Assembly (NCBI GenBank): GCA_003615045.1
Contig: ML014136.1
Location: 100,064-164,063 of the forward strand
DNA from: Caulochytrium protostelioides
Taxonomy: Eukaryota > Chytridiomycota > Caulochytriomycetes > Caulochytriales > Caulochytriaceae
Reading direction: 5' to 3'
Length of the DNA: 64,000 bases
In this document: positions 14,058-25,400 of the stretch, in pieces
How the letters are laid out: every line of letters starts with the position of its first letter
Numbering within the stretch: position 1 is the stretch's first letter
Notes under the pieces: generated by a model
Told to the model about the DNA's origin: nothing
Databases searched by the model: none
Seen by the model: the letters and a program-made list of their open reading frames with translations, nothing else
Program-made: the position numbers and the translations under genes

Positions 14058-15890
14058 TTAGCGACGGCACATGCGCGGGTTGCAGTGGTCGTCGGGCCCG
14101 ACATCGATCTGGATCGTGGAGTGGTGGATGGCATACTTGACACACACGATCTCGCGGCACTTGAGCAGCACTTCGTTGTAGACGTCGGCGCTGAAGGACT
14201 CACCCACGGTTGGCGTGACGGCCTGAGAGCCGAGCACGAGCGCCTGCGACGATGGGGCCACGGCGGCCGCCGCGTCGAGGGCGAAGCCACGGCCCGTGGC
14301 CGCGATCTGGACGTGAGCCACGAGGGCGACCTGGCCGACGGTCATGGACCAGATATGCAGGTCGTGGACGTCGGTGACGCCGGGCACGGCGCGCAAGTCC
14401 TGCAGCACGGCGGCTGGGTCGATGTGCGCCGGCGTGCCTTCCATCAGCACGCTGAAGCTGTTGCTCATCAGGCGGACGGTCGTCAGCACCACAAAGATCG
14501 AGAAGATGAACGTGCAGATGGGGTCGACCATGGTTTTGGTGGGATCATACCAGATAATACCCGCCGAGATGAGGACGCCGATCGACGACAGCAGATCACC
14601 AATCACGTGGATCGCGGCCGAGTGCACGTTGATGTTGAGGATCTTGGGCGCCGGGTTCGTTATCAGCGGCGTCGCGGCGGTCGCGCCCTCGTCGTCGTGG
14701 CCATGGCCCTCATGGTCGTGGTCATGCGCATGGGCGGCTTCGACGTCGTGGCTGTGGCCGCCATGGCTATGACCGCCATGGCTATGGCCGCCATGGTCGT
14801 GGCCGCCGTGGCCGTGGCCATGGTCGCCGTGGAGTGTGGCGCCGAGCAAGAGGTTGACGCCGACGCCGATGGCGGCCGTGATGAACATAATCTTTCCATC
14901 GATGGGCTGCGGGTCGCGCAAGCGGTTGACGGCTTCATACAGCAGGCCCGCGGTCAGCACCCAGATGAGGAAGGTGGACACGACGGCGCCGATGATCTCG
15001 GCGCGGTGGAAGCCGAACGAGTGGCGGTCCGTGGCAGGCTGCGACGACAGGTACAGCGCCGTCAGCGAGATGCCGAAGCCCGCAATGTCGCTGAGCAGAT
15101 GGAACGAGTCGGAGAGGATCGCGAGCGACCCTGACCAGATGCCCGCCACGAGCTCGACGCAGAAGAAAGCGAAGCAGAGGCCCGTCGCGATCCACAGCTT
15201 GCGGCGCGCCGCGCGGTTCTCGGGGCTCATCTTGGGCGCGTCCATGTCAGACATGCCCGCGCAGCTCGAGCTGGGCACGAACGGCGTGCGCCCGTCGCTG
15301 CGGCGGCTGCAACCGCCATCGCCGTGATCATGCGCGTGGCCGTGGTCATGGCTAGCATGGGCGTGCTTCGCAGCGGCGCTCGGCGATTTGGCGGTGCTGC
15401 CCAGCAGCAGCCCACCCGGACCATGGGCGCGCGGGTCATGCAGCGTCGCGTGGCCAGTGGTGTCCGTGAGCGACGGCGTCGTCGCAGTCGCACCATAGCC
15501 GGGCGTCGCACCGCCCGTCAGGCCGCTCGCGGCGGTTCCCGACGCCGTCGTGGCGCTCCCGCCGGCACCCATGGCGCGGCGTGTTGGTGTCGTCGGCGTC
15601 GCGATGTCGGCGGCCGCGAGCTGGTGGCCCGTGAAGGGCGACGACGGCGGCGGGTGCTGGAAGCTCGTGAGGCCGTCGAGCAGCGTCTGGGTCGCGAGCG
15701 TGTGATGGGAGAGCAACGGCGAGCCGGCCGCCGTGCCGGAGGCCGAGGAGGGCGTGGCCGCCGACGTCGGCCCCGCGGCCGCCAGGGACGTCGCGTTGGA
15801 CGCCGTGGGGCTCGCGACGTGGGCCGACGCCTCGGCGGCGTGTTGCTTGGCGGCGGCAGCCGCCGCGCGTTTCGGTGAAGAGCGCGCCAT
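14058..15890 (-). CDS. Cation diffusion facilitator zinc transporter
   Basis: From ATG 15890 the product is 610 residues (the open frame runs on to 16178 upstream). The first 225 residues are low-complexity Ala/Ser/Thr with a His-Asp patch (HASHDHGHAHDHGDGG) just before the membrane domain. Six membrane segments follow from about residue 228. The zinc-site pairs are present as HxxxD: His264/Asp268 in helix 2 (SFHLLSDIAG) and His428/Asp432 in helix 5 (IHVIGDLLSS). Between helices 4 and 5 lies a long His-rich loop with three GGHSH repeats. A cytoplasmic C-terminal domain carries LHIWSMTVGQVALVAHV. This is the ZnT2/3/4/8 and yeast Zrc1/Cot1 class, proton-coupled exporters moving zinc into vacuole or vesicles. 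Exact orthology and compartment are not decided by sequence. Confidence 0.9.
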   Translation of the reverse strand: MARSSPKRAAAAAAKQHAAEASAHVASPTASNATSLAAAGPTSAATPSSASGTAAGSPLLSHHTLATQTLLDGLTSFQHPPPSSPFTGHQLAAADIATPTTPTRRAMGAGGSATTASGTAASGLTGGATPGYGATATTPSLTDTTGHATLHDPRAHGPGGLLLGSTAKSPSAAAKHAHASHDHGHAHDHGDGGCSRRSDGRTPFVPSSSCAGMSDMDAPKMSPENRAARRKLWIATGLCFAFFCVELVAGIWSGSLAILSDSFHLLSDIAGFGISLTALYLSSQPATDRHSFGFHRAEIIGAVVSTFLIWVLTAGLLYEAVNRLRDPQPIDGKIMFITAAIGVGVNLLLGATLHGDHGHGHGGHDHGGHSHGGHSHGGHSHDVEAAHAHDHDHEGHGHDDEGATAATPLITNPAPKILNINVHSAAIHVIGDLLSSIGVLISAGIIWYDPTKTMVDPICTFIFSIFVVLTTVRLMSNSFSVLMEGTPAHIDPAAVLQDLRAVPGVTDVHDLHIWSMTVGQVALVAHVQIAATGRGFALDAAAAVAPSSQALVLGSQAVTPTVGESFSADVYNEVLLKCREIVCVKYAIHHSTIQIDVGPDDHCNPRMCRR

Positions 15891-16558
15891 CGTGGACTCC
15901 ACCGCCGAAGAATCGACGTCGACCGAGGAGAGGGAGGTGACACGAGGACTTGACCGCGGCGATGATGGTATCGTCCAAGCGACTGCTGCCAGCGAAGTCG
16001 GTTCCGGAGCGGCAACGACGACAGAACAGGCGGCGCGAGGGCGCGCGCACGGCCCGGAACAGGGGACGGCGGGAGGAACGAAGACAGCGGCGTCTGCTGA
16101 AGCGGGCAGCTGACGAGCCGATGCTGGATAAGCGATAAAGCGATCGACGCGAGCGAGGCGTGTTCCCGTCAGCCCCAAGAGAGAACCCCGAAGCCCACGA
16201 GAAACGGAGGGTGGTGATCGGCCGATGCGATGAAGTCACACCATGGCGACGCGGTCGCCCGCGTCACCCGAGAGCGCCGTCGTGTTCGAGCACCTCCGTC
16301 GAACACTGGCCATCTGCGCGGCACGTGCCGAGGACGGGTGCCCGCATGCCCGCATGCCGTCGTGCACGCCTGCTTCGAATCCCCCCTGGCTGGCGCCAAG
16401 GGGCCGAGGCGGGTATCCTGGCCGCTCCCGTCGGCGCTCTGGCGTGCTGATCCCTCACGCTGCGCGCGACGTGGCCGCCCTTCGCGAGGTGGGCCCGCGA
16501 GCACGCCTCAGCACGACGCCATGCGCGTGAGCCGCCCTCGGACACCGATGACGGGCCG

Positions 16559-16560
<2 letters not shown>

Positions 16561-16594
<34 letters not shown>
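16561..16594 (+). repeat. (GGC)n trinucleotide run
   Basis: Eleven uninterrupted GGC units in non-coding DNA between the zinc transporter and CKS1. Confidence 0.95.
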
Positions 16595-16595
<1 letters not shown>

Positions 16596-17261
16596 TAGGG
16601 CGCGCAGCGGGGGCGGTCGTGGCCATCCCGGCTCCGCCCTCATACGAAGGGCACCGTCGGGCGCATCGGACGGCCGCAGCGCTCGTCGCCACACTCGCCA
16701 CCCGCACCGAACGAGGGCTGCGGCCGAAGGCGGTTTTGATCGGTGCCTCGCTGCTATTGGCCGCGGATCCGGCCGCGGATTTTCCGCGACGGGCACCTGT
16801 CAGGCGTACCAGCGTCGATGCAGGGGAGGTGCCGTTTTCTCTCACACGATGGCCACGGGCACGGGCACCGACGCCGCAGCGGCTGGACCGAGGGGCCCAG
16901 CACCGAGGGAAATCCGGGCGATGCCAAAAGGCCAATGGGCGACCAAGCATCCGCGTCGCCGTCTGGTTTTGGCCAGGATGACCATGTGGGTCGCCTGCGA
17001 GGTTGAAAGCGTCGAACCCCATCGGTCCGCGACAACGACGTCCCGTCGCTCTGGAACGTGCATGCACCGCTCAAGCGCGGAATGAGCCGCCGAGAGCCGT
17101 CGCTGCGCCCGCATCTCCCGCTTACCGTGATCCCGTTTCATGATTGTCGTACCAACACGACCCGCTGTCGCGATTTCGAGACATTGCATGCGACTCGTCC
17201 GCGCTTACGAAAACGACGCGGGGCCCGACGCAGCGGCCCACGGCGATTCCACGCGCCCTTG

Positions 17262-17295
<34 letters not shown>

Positions 17296-17884
17296 TTGGG
17301 CAACGGCCCGCCTCTTCGTCCGCCGGGCCCCCTTCTCCAACAGCACGAAAAGCCCCACCCGAGCGGCGGCGTGCTCGAAGCATCGTTCATCCTTCATCGC
17401 GAAGCCAGCGCCGACTTGGCGTCTCTCGAGCGCTCGACCGACGCGAGCGGTCTTGTGGCTGCCGCTTGCTCACAACAAGCCCGCATCGCCCTGTCCCGCG
17501 CCGGTGCTCCGACAGCAGCACGCCATCCATCGTCCGTGGTCGCCCGGTGCTCGGTGGATCACGTCCGTCGTGTCGGGTACCCCGCGTTTTTCTCCGGATT
17601 GGACGGCGCCCACCCGTGCTGCCTTGCCTGGCCTTTTCCATTCCACCCGTGTCTGGTGGTTGGTCCGCTACCGTTCGTTCTGATACCAACCCGTCCTCCA
17701 CGTCTTTCCTGACCGACACGGTCAGCGGGTCGCCTTCCCGTGATACCCCCATCCCCTCTTCTCTCGGTCTGCCGTCGTCGTGCTGCGGTAGCGGACTCGC
17801 GTCGACTGTCGTTTGCCTCGTCATCGCTGGGGCCTCCCTTTAAACCCGCGTGGCGCCTGCCTCGTCTTCGGACGATTGGATCGG

Positions 17885-17903
17885 CACGTGTTATCGGCAC
17901 GTG
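17885..17903 (+). promoter_or_regulatory. Paired CACGTG boxes upstream of CKS1
   Basis: Two identical GGCACGTGT elements (CACGTG at 17885-17890 and 17898-17903) lie 13 bases apart, 33-51 bases before the CKS1 ATG. CACGTG is the core bound by bHLH factors such as Cbf1/Pho4 in fungi. The pairing is seen; a role in CKS1 expression is inference, and part of it may be within the transcript. Confidence 0.35.
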
Positions 17904-17935
17904 TGTCCTCTCTCACGACGGAACGCGACAGCACC

Positions 17936-18367
17936 ATGAACGATCTCGCGGCCATCGCCAAGGCGAAGCACCGGGCGCACAAGAAGCTCGGGTCGTCGGA
18001 ACAGCGCGCGCTCGACATCATGGAGCACAAGGACGAGATCTACTACTCGCCGCGATACCAGGACGACGAGTTTGAGTTCCGCCACGTGGTCCTCCCGAAA
18101 GAGATCGCGCGCTGGGTCCCCGAGGACCGCTTGATGACGGAGGTCGAGTGCCGCGCGCTCGGCGTCACCCAGTCCGCCGGCTGGGAGCACTACCTGCGCC
18201 ACGCGCCGGAGCCGCATATCCTCATCTTCCGCCGCGAGAAGGACTTCCAGGTCAAGTACCCGCCGGGAGGGCCGCTCCCGCCCTCGGCCGCGCAGAATGC
18301 GGCCGCCGCGGCGGCGGCCGCGCAGAACGCCCAGAACGCGTCGCATGTCGGGGGTCTGGCCGGTTAA
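17936..18367 (+). CDS. CKS1: Cyclin-dependent kinase regulatory subunit Cks1
   Basis: The 143-residue product carries the complete Cks fold at about residues 33-105: [20 protein letters not shown], then [20 protein letters not shown]. The HxPEPH hinge that controls strand exchange and the Arg/Trp phosphate-pocket residues are present. Cks1 docks on Cdk1 and reads phosphothreonine priming sites to promote multisite phosphorylation in the cell cycle. An Ala-rich tail (about residues 118-143, [11 protein letters not shown]) extends past the core, as in some fungal Cks1. ATG 17936 (CACCATGA) is chosen over an upstream frame opening at 17813 because the N-terminus then matches family length. There is no intron. 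Confidence 0.93.
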   Translation: MNDLAAIAKAKHRAHKKLGSSEQRALDIMEHKDEIYYSPRYQDDEFEFRHVVLPKEIARWVPEDRLMTEVECRALGVTQSAGWEHYLRHAPEPHILIFRREKDFQVKYPPGGPLPPSAAQNAAAAAAAAQNAQNASHVGGLAG

Positions 18368-19483
18368 ATCGTCGCCGCCGAGCCGCGCGACTGACGGCCT
18401 CGACGCTGCGGACATCGCTGCCCCAAGCGGCTCGCGGCCCTTCAGCTCCCTTTCATCCTGCGCGTCTTCCTCTCCGCTTCCCCTCCGTTCCGATTCCCTT
18501 TCCGCGACCCCCTCCACTGTACATGCTTATTCCCGCGCGTGCCCGCTCGCCCGAGGCCCTGAGCCGGTCGGCACGCGCGTTTCTGTTCTCCCTGTTGCCT
18601 CATAGCTTATTATACTAACAATCCGCACGATCGCGAGTCGGTGACGCGCCTCCCGAGTCGGGCGCTCGACCGAGGGGCTGATTCGCGGGGGTTGGCGGGG
18701 TGAACGTGGCCGCCGCCGTCGCCGCGCTCGGCCGCTCTCGTCCACCGCTTGTCCATGGCCGACAGGTTCCCCGTCGGCTAAGCCACGGATGGGGCGCCGC
18801 GCCAGTGGGTCTCCATCGATGGTCCGGCCGCGGTGGCCGGCCTGCCGGAACGCGCAAAACCGCAGTGATCGACGGCGCCCGACACGCTGCAGGCGCTCTG
18901 GCGGGGCGATCGTCTCGGGGGGTTGCCCTCGAGACGATCGCCTTGAAAACGAGAGCCCGACGTGCCCAGGAAGCAGGGCGATCGATCGTGGTCGTAACAC
19001 CCAACTCGCCAAGGCCCCCGCCTGCTTCCCCTTCACCTGCCCTGGCCGCCGCCGACGCGGCCAGCCGTACTGTCACCCGCGCTTCCCGAACCCGACCGAT
19101 TGACGCCAACCACTCCACCACCATCGTCCGTGGCCCTGTCTCGCCTTCGTTTATCCCTGCGATACCTCGTCAGTTTGCCTCGGTCGTCGAGTATCCCTTT
19201 CGCCGACCACCGCGTCGCCGGGACTCGCTGCCGTGAGAGACCGGGCAAGAGCGAGAGCAGCCCTGCTGCGTGCGTTGGCATCAGCCGCCCTGTGCCGGTA
19301 CGGCGAGGGCGCGTTCCTAGATATCCGCAGACCTCCCCACAGTCGTGATCGATCGGTCTCGTGAGGTACGGGTGGCGGATCGATCACTTATCGCCTGCAA
19401 AGGCCCCTTAGCGTCTGCGGGGCCGGCGCCGCTCAAGCGACCGCTCAGACGACTCCGCAGACGACCGATTGATCGTCGGCACC
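18368..19483. other. Intergenic, CKS1 to BLTP2 gene
   Basis: About 1.1 kb of GC-rich sequence with one AT-rich island at 18600-18625. Frames on both strands are short and unrecognised. It presumably holds the promoter of the giant downstream gene; no specific element is identified. Confidence 0.5.
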
Positions 19484-22400
19484 ATGGCCTTCTTCATCGG
19501 CCTCATCCGGGCCGTCATGCCCGTGTGGCTCCTCGTGCTGCTGCTTCTCTACGGCGCGGTCTACCTCGCGTGGTACCTCTTCAAGACACGCATCGAGCAG
19601 CGCTCTGGTCTTATCATTGGCTCGATCGGCTGGCTCTACCTCCGCGACCTCCGCTTCCAGTTCGACCTACAGCCGCTCCACGCCGATCGCTCCGATCCGC
19701 GCCCGTCAGAGCCTCGGAGACCATCGACAACGGCCGCCGCATCGTCGTCACCGTTGTCGTCGTCCTCGGTGCCGCCGCCATCACAACCCTCGCCGCCCCT
19801 CTCGGCGTCGACATGGCAGCCGCGTGTCAAAGCCACGTGCGCTGGCATCCACGTGACCCTGCACCGGCCGTCGCTGCGGATCTGGCGCACCGTCACGATT
19901 CATATCAACGGCCTTCACGTCCAGGTCTATCTCGATGAAGTCACTGCGGCGGCGTCCGCGTCGGACGCCGCCCCGGCATCGGCATCGGCGGCCACCCGGA
20001 AAACGGCCGCTTCGCCGCCCCATCGGCGATCGGCGTCGCCGCCGCGACCCAGCACTGCCCACGCACGCGGCGCCAAACCCGCGTCCGCGCACCGGCCGCA
20101 CCTGCTCGCCGAGGACCGCTTGTTCCGGATTCTCCTCCGCATTATCGACTTTGAAGTCACCAACGTCACGCTCGCCGCCGGCGTCACGGGCGCCGTCTGG
20201 CACCGTCTCGCGCGCTCGCTGCGCCCGAGCGCGGCGCCCATGGGCGCTGCGCTAAACGAGATGACCACGCCCATGGCCGCCGTGCTGCCCGGCGCCGACC
20301 TCTCGCCGAGCAGCGGTCTCTCGGTGCCCGCCCCAACGATGGCCGCGGCTGCTGCTGCGGCCGCCGCGCCCCCGCTCGGGCTCGCGGTCGAGATCCCCAC
20401 CCAGCCGAGCGGTCGCGACGGCGTCGGCCATTCCATGCCGGCCACCTTACGCTCCGGCGCGGACCGGGACCCAAGCGTTCCCTCACCCCGCGCTCCTATA
20501 GATACCAGTGGCGACGACGCCGCGATCCATCCCGACGCGATTGTGCCCTTGCTGGTTTTCCAGCAGGCCCGCATCGCGCTCGCCTTGACGCCACGCGCCC
20601 TCGTCGACGACGACTTTACTTCGGCGGCTGCCACGGCCGAGCAAGGCGAGCAGCTGCCGGACGATTCCGACAACGACGACGACGACGAGCTGCCCAGCGC
20701 CGGCGTGGACGACACGCCCGCCGACCCCAGCGCCGTTCCGGCCAATCCGTTTGCGCCGAGCGAGTTGGTGCCGGCGCCCTTCGCCGCGCCGCCGCGAGCG
20801 ACCCCAAGGGCCACGCCGGGGGCCACGCCAGAAGCCACGTCGGGGCATGCCGCTGGCACGCCGTCCGCAGCGCCCGACCCGGTCCACGTGGCGCCCTCCA
20901 CCAGCCATGGCGTCAACGCGCTCACCTTCTCGGGCCGCGGCGGCGGCGAACTCTGCTTTGTCATCAAGCTCTCGGCCTTCACGCTCCATGCACCGACGAT
21001 CGCCACCACCCCGGCTCCGCGCAGCTACGGCGCTCTCGCGGGCGCTTCCGACGACCCTTCCCGGTGCTCCCCGCGGTACGGGCCTCTCGATCCCACAGCC
21101 GCCACCAACGACAGCCCGGGGAGCCAGCAGACGCCGCGTGCAAGCGGTCGTCGGCCCGAGGACATGGCCCACAGTCGGACGCTGCGCCACATGTCGGGCG
21201 CCTCCACGTATACAGTGTCACACAGCTCCGATGTGAGTCTGGCCAGTAGTCAGACCGTGCGGGCAGGCAGCGCCGCGGCCTTGGCCGCCCCCGGGACCGC
21301 CCACCCGGCGGCGCCGACGACCCCGGGCGCCGCCAGCAGCGCTCACGAAGCGATGCCGCCGCCCATGCCGCATCTCGACGCGCTCACGGGAGCGCCCGTG
21401 CTACCATCCATCATCCAGAGCGCGCCGACGCCCGAGAGCCTCAGTGACCTGGCCGGCGGCGGCCTGCGCCGACGCCGGGTGGTCGGCGGCCAGGCCGACG
21501 ACGCTACCATGGCCGCCGGCCCGTCGCCGGCCACACCGGCCATGACCGACCGCGACGTTGGCAACGGGCCTTCGGAGGCCGCGTCCCCCGCCATGGGGAT
21601 GGGCAGTCCGCTGGCGCCCGATCTGACCGGCCCGCCGTCGACGCTGCCGGTGCCGCGTGCCGAACAGCTCGTGCTCCACACTAAGCACACGAGTATGTTC
21701 AGTCTCTCCTACAGCATGTCCTTTGTCACGAGCCGCATCACGAGCGTCAATGCCGGTATTCTCATTGGCAGCCCGTCGCTCAACCTCGATGTCGTGGATC
21801 AGCTCGTGCCTCTCTACCAGCGCATCCGCCGCTGCATCCACCCGGAGCCTTCGCCCGAGGAGGCTGCCGCCGCTGCCGCCGCTGCGGCGGCGGAGCCCAA
21901 GGACTCGCCTACGGTGGCAGCGGCCAAGGTCGACGCCAAGATGGAAAAGATGCTGCAGGACATGGCGCACTTAGCGGCCGCGCGGCCCACGCTCGCATTC
22001 TACCTGCAAAACGCCGAGATCGTCGGCACCGCCCATCGCGAGCGGTTCCGCGGGTACCTGCGCCACTTCGTGATGCGCGTCCACTCCGACCACAGCGCAC
22101 CTTCCTCCTTCTCGGGGCTGTTCAGCAACCAGGGCCGCGGCGCAGGACCCGGCACCCATGGCCATGGTCAGGCGGCGCCGCCCATCATGCCAAAGCACCA
22201 GCTCTGTGCGTCGGCCTCGTTCAAGCAAGGCCGCATCATGTGGCTGCACAGCTACCAGGCGCCGTACTCGCCGCTCACCCGGATACCCGGCATGTCCTCG
22301 GCCGCCGCCTCGCTGGCCGGCTCACCGTCGCTGCCCCACCCGTACACGCGGCGCATGTCCTTCATGCCCGTGCTCGACTCGTCGGGGAGTGCCTCGACCG

Positions 22401-25400
22401 CCATCCCGATCCCGATCCCTATTCCGATGGGCGTCACCATGACGCCGGGCACCCTCGTCGGCGAGATGGATATGACGGTCGACGGCGTTGATCCGCACTT
22501 TGCCGCCATGATGGCCGGCAGCCATCTTTTCACGGCGCCCAGCGGCCGCGGCGGCCATGGGGGTAGTAGCAATGGCGGCCATCCTGTGGAGGCCTCCCCG
22601 GGCACCAGTTTCCAGGGCACACCGCAGACGTCGCTGCCCATGGGCACCTCGCCGATGGCGACGCCACGCGCGCCACTGCTGCCGATCCATGAGGCCGACT
22701 TGGCGCAAGGCAGCGGGAGCGCCACGGGTGGGTTCCCGGGCCTCGAGTACCGCACGCCATTGCCGTACGCGTTTTCGATGCCCATGATTACGATCCGGCA
22801 CTGGCTGACGATCGGTTCGATCGAAGGCCTCGATTTGCGGGCCGATGTCGGGTTCACGCCGCAGCGGGGTCGGATGGCGGCTGAGCGCCCGCTGCCGAGT
22901 CTGCTGCAGACCAAGATGTTTGCCGGATTCGATCAGCCGCGCATCGCGCTGCCTGTCTCGTTCCTGACAGCCATCATCAGCAACACGATCCCAGACTCAC
23001 ACCCTTCGCGGCCTTCGACGCCGGAGGCCTCGCCCGCGACCGCCGTGCCGGACTCCGATGACGACGCCTGCCGCACGGGTGCAGACCATCCAGCGAACAG
23101 CAGCGACCCGCATCGCTCGATACCGGGAATGGACGACCTTCGCGCGTCTGTGGCGCCCTTGGCCGAGATGCCGTATGCAGTGAGCCATCTGCTGGACATG
23201 CTTGTAAGCGGGCAGAGCTCGTTTGAGCTGCGCATGCAGCAGCCGGTAGTCAATCTCGATCTCGAGACGACGCCCGTCGTGCCGGACCCGGCTCCCCCGA
23301 CGGGCCGGCCCAGCGGGGTGGCCGGCGGCCATTCGCCGCTCACGCCGCTCGCCAAGCGTCCGTCGGTCTCGTCGCCGCTCGTACCCTCACCCCATGCGGC
23401 CAACCCGAACGGCGCCCCCAGCACGAACGGCGCCCCGACGACACTGCTCAACCGTGTCGCCTTTGGCGCCGAACTCCTTCACTTTGAGGCCCGTGTGCTC
23501 ACCAAAGCCATTGACGCCATGATGTCCTCGGGCACCTATGGCGCGAGCACGCCGTCCGGTGGCGCGCAGGATGCGCAGTCGCTGCTGCGCTCACAGCTTG
23601 TTCTGAGCCAAATCTATTTGGGCTCCACGTTTGCCCCGCCGGCGCATCTGCCCAAGCAGGCCCGCCGATCAAGTATCGCCGACTTTATCCATATGTCTTC
23701 CAAAATCCCGCCGCCCATGTTCACTATGTCCAAGGTCGACGCTATCTGGCTCTTGACGCTTGGGAGCACGATCACGGGCATCCGTGAACATGCCCGCGCC
23801 CTCATCGACCCGGAGCGCCACCTCAAACTCGCCGCCGCCGGGCTGAGCCACACGACGGTGCCGACGCTCGGTCATCTCCAGACCGATCTGCTGGTGGGAC
23901 TCACTACGGTCGAGCCGAACGACGGCATGCTTCCCGCGGTCCAGATCTTTGGAAAGATCAAATCGGCGCTTGCGAAGCGCGCAATGGTGCTCCGCCGCCG
24001 CCGCCGTCATGCGGAGGTCTCGCCCATCTTTTGGGAAAGCCCGTCCAAGGCGCCGCCGTTGCGCCGCCCGCCGCGACCGCAGCACGCCTCCTCGACTACG
24101 GCCTTGCAACCATCGGCTTCGCGGCTGAGCGCCTCGAGCGTATGGACCCTGGGCGTTAATCTCTCATGGACGCCGTTCTATCTGTTCATGCCGGTCGACG
24201 ACTCGAACCACGGTTTCGTCGTCAAACTGTCCAACTTTGACCTCGAGTATAGCATCGGCCAAGGCTCGTCGCCCGTGCACAACCTGATCTGCTGCATCAG
24301 CAAGCTCAAGATCGTGCCCGTGGCCGACTTTACCAAAGGTCCTGCGGTCATCAACCTGACGCAGTCGTGGAACGGCGCACCGACAGGGATGGGCCCGCCG
24401 GGCGCCTCGGCGCGCCTGCGCCCAGGCGTGCTCTCGGCCAAGCGCCACAACATGAGCGTCACCAGCCTCGCGCCCCTCGTTGTTTGGCAAAACGTTCGCC
24501 TTGAGCGAGTTCACATGGCCAATACGGCGGCGAAGGGATCGCTGATGTTGCATGCGCAGACACTCAAGATCAATTTGGATCTCGCGAGTCTCGTTGTTCT
24601 CTTTGAAGTCGCCGGGTTCATGCTTAAGTTCTACCAGGCCTATCGCGATACCCTGGCGGAGCTGGTAGTGCAGGACAGCTTGGACCTCGAAGAAAGCCCC
24701 TCGTATGGACCGCGTGGTTCGCATGACCCTTCTACCGGTGTTTCTCGGGACGACAGCACGGCTAGTCTGGACGGCTCGCAGTTGTTCGAGGACGGCGCGT
24801 CTTTGGGGAATGATGCGTCCAAAGATCACGATCTGAAGCATACCGAGTTTTTTGTCGTGATGGACCATACGCAGGTCACCTGTGACTTGGGCAACAACGT
24901 GCAGCTCGTGCTGACGGCGATCCCGTGTGAGATATATCTCGGCCGCAACCAGGACATCGATACGCAGATTCACCGGCTGATGCTTGACATTCAAACCGAA
25001 CCGGGACTCTACCAGCAGTTCGGTAACATCCAGGATTTCCGTGTGCGCATGTACCCACCCAAACGGCATGATCGCCCGGACGCGGCGCCGAAGCCGGCCC
25101 GGACCCCGCCCCCGCAGTCGCAGCCGCCCCCGCAGCCGACGCGAGCGATGCCTAACGCCTTCCACGCTTCTGAACCAGCGCCGCGCTGGTCTGGAAGCGC
25201 GGCGCCGGCGCCTGACCCCATTGAAGACAGCCAGACGTCGCATGTGATGACCATTGTCGTTAACGCAGGGCTTGTTGAGTTTCTCTTCCCGTACGAGTAC
25301 GAGATGGCCCATGTGCTCGAAGGCTTCATCAACACGGTTAAGCTCGTCAAGCTCTTGTTCGCGATGCACCTCGCAACCTATTTTGTCTCGCGGACCTCAC

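Larger units (their letters stand above)
15891..17935. other. Two-kilobase gap upstream of CKS1, no gene recognised
   Basis: This region separates the divergent zinc-transporter and CKS1 genes. It holds a (GGC)n run of 34 bases at 16561-16594 and a (GCTGTT)n run at about 17262-17296. Overlapping frames up to about 267 codons occur on both strands, but they are Arg/Pro/Ala-rich and lack any known domain. They look like consequences of GC bias and the repeats. Confidence 0.5.

Noticed and set aside
16178-17935. Several 180-270 codon frames on both strands upstream of CKS1
   Set aside because: They overlap each other in multiple frames, are Arg/Pro-rich and show no domain or splice structure; GC bias explains them.
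18613-18619. Perfect TACTAAC branch-point-like heptamer downstream of CKS1
   Set aside because: No donor and acceptor pair joining coding sequence is evident around it; one heptamer in an AT-rich patch can occur by chance.
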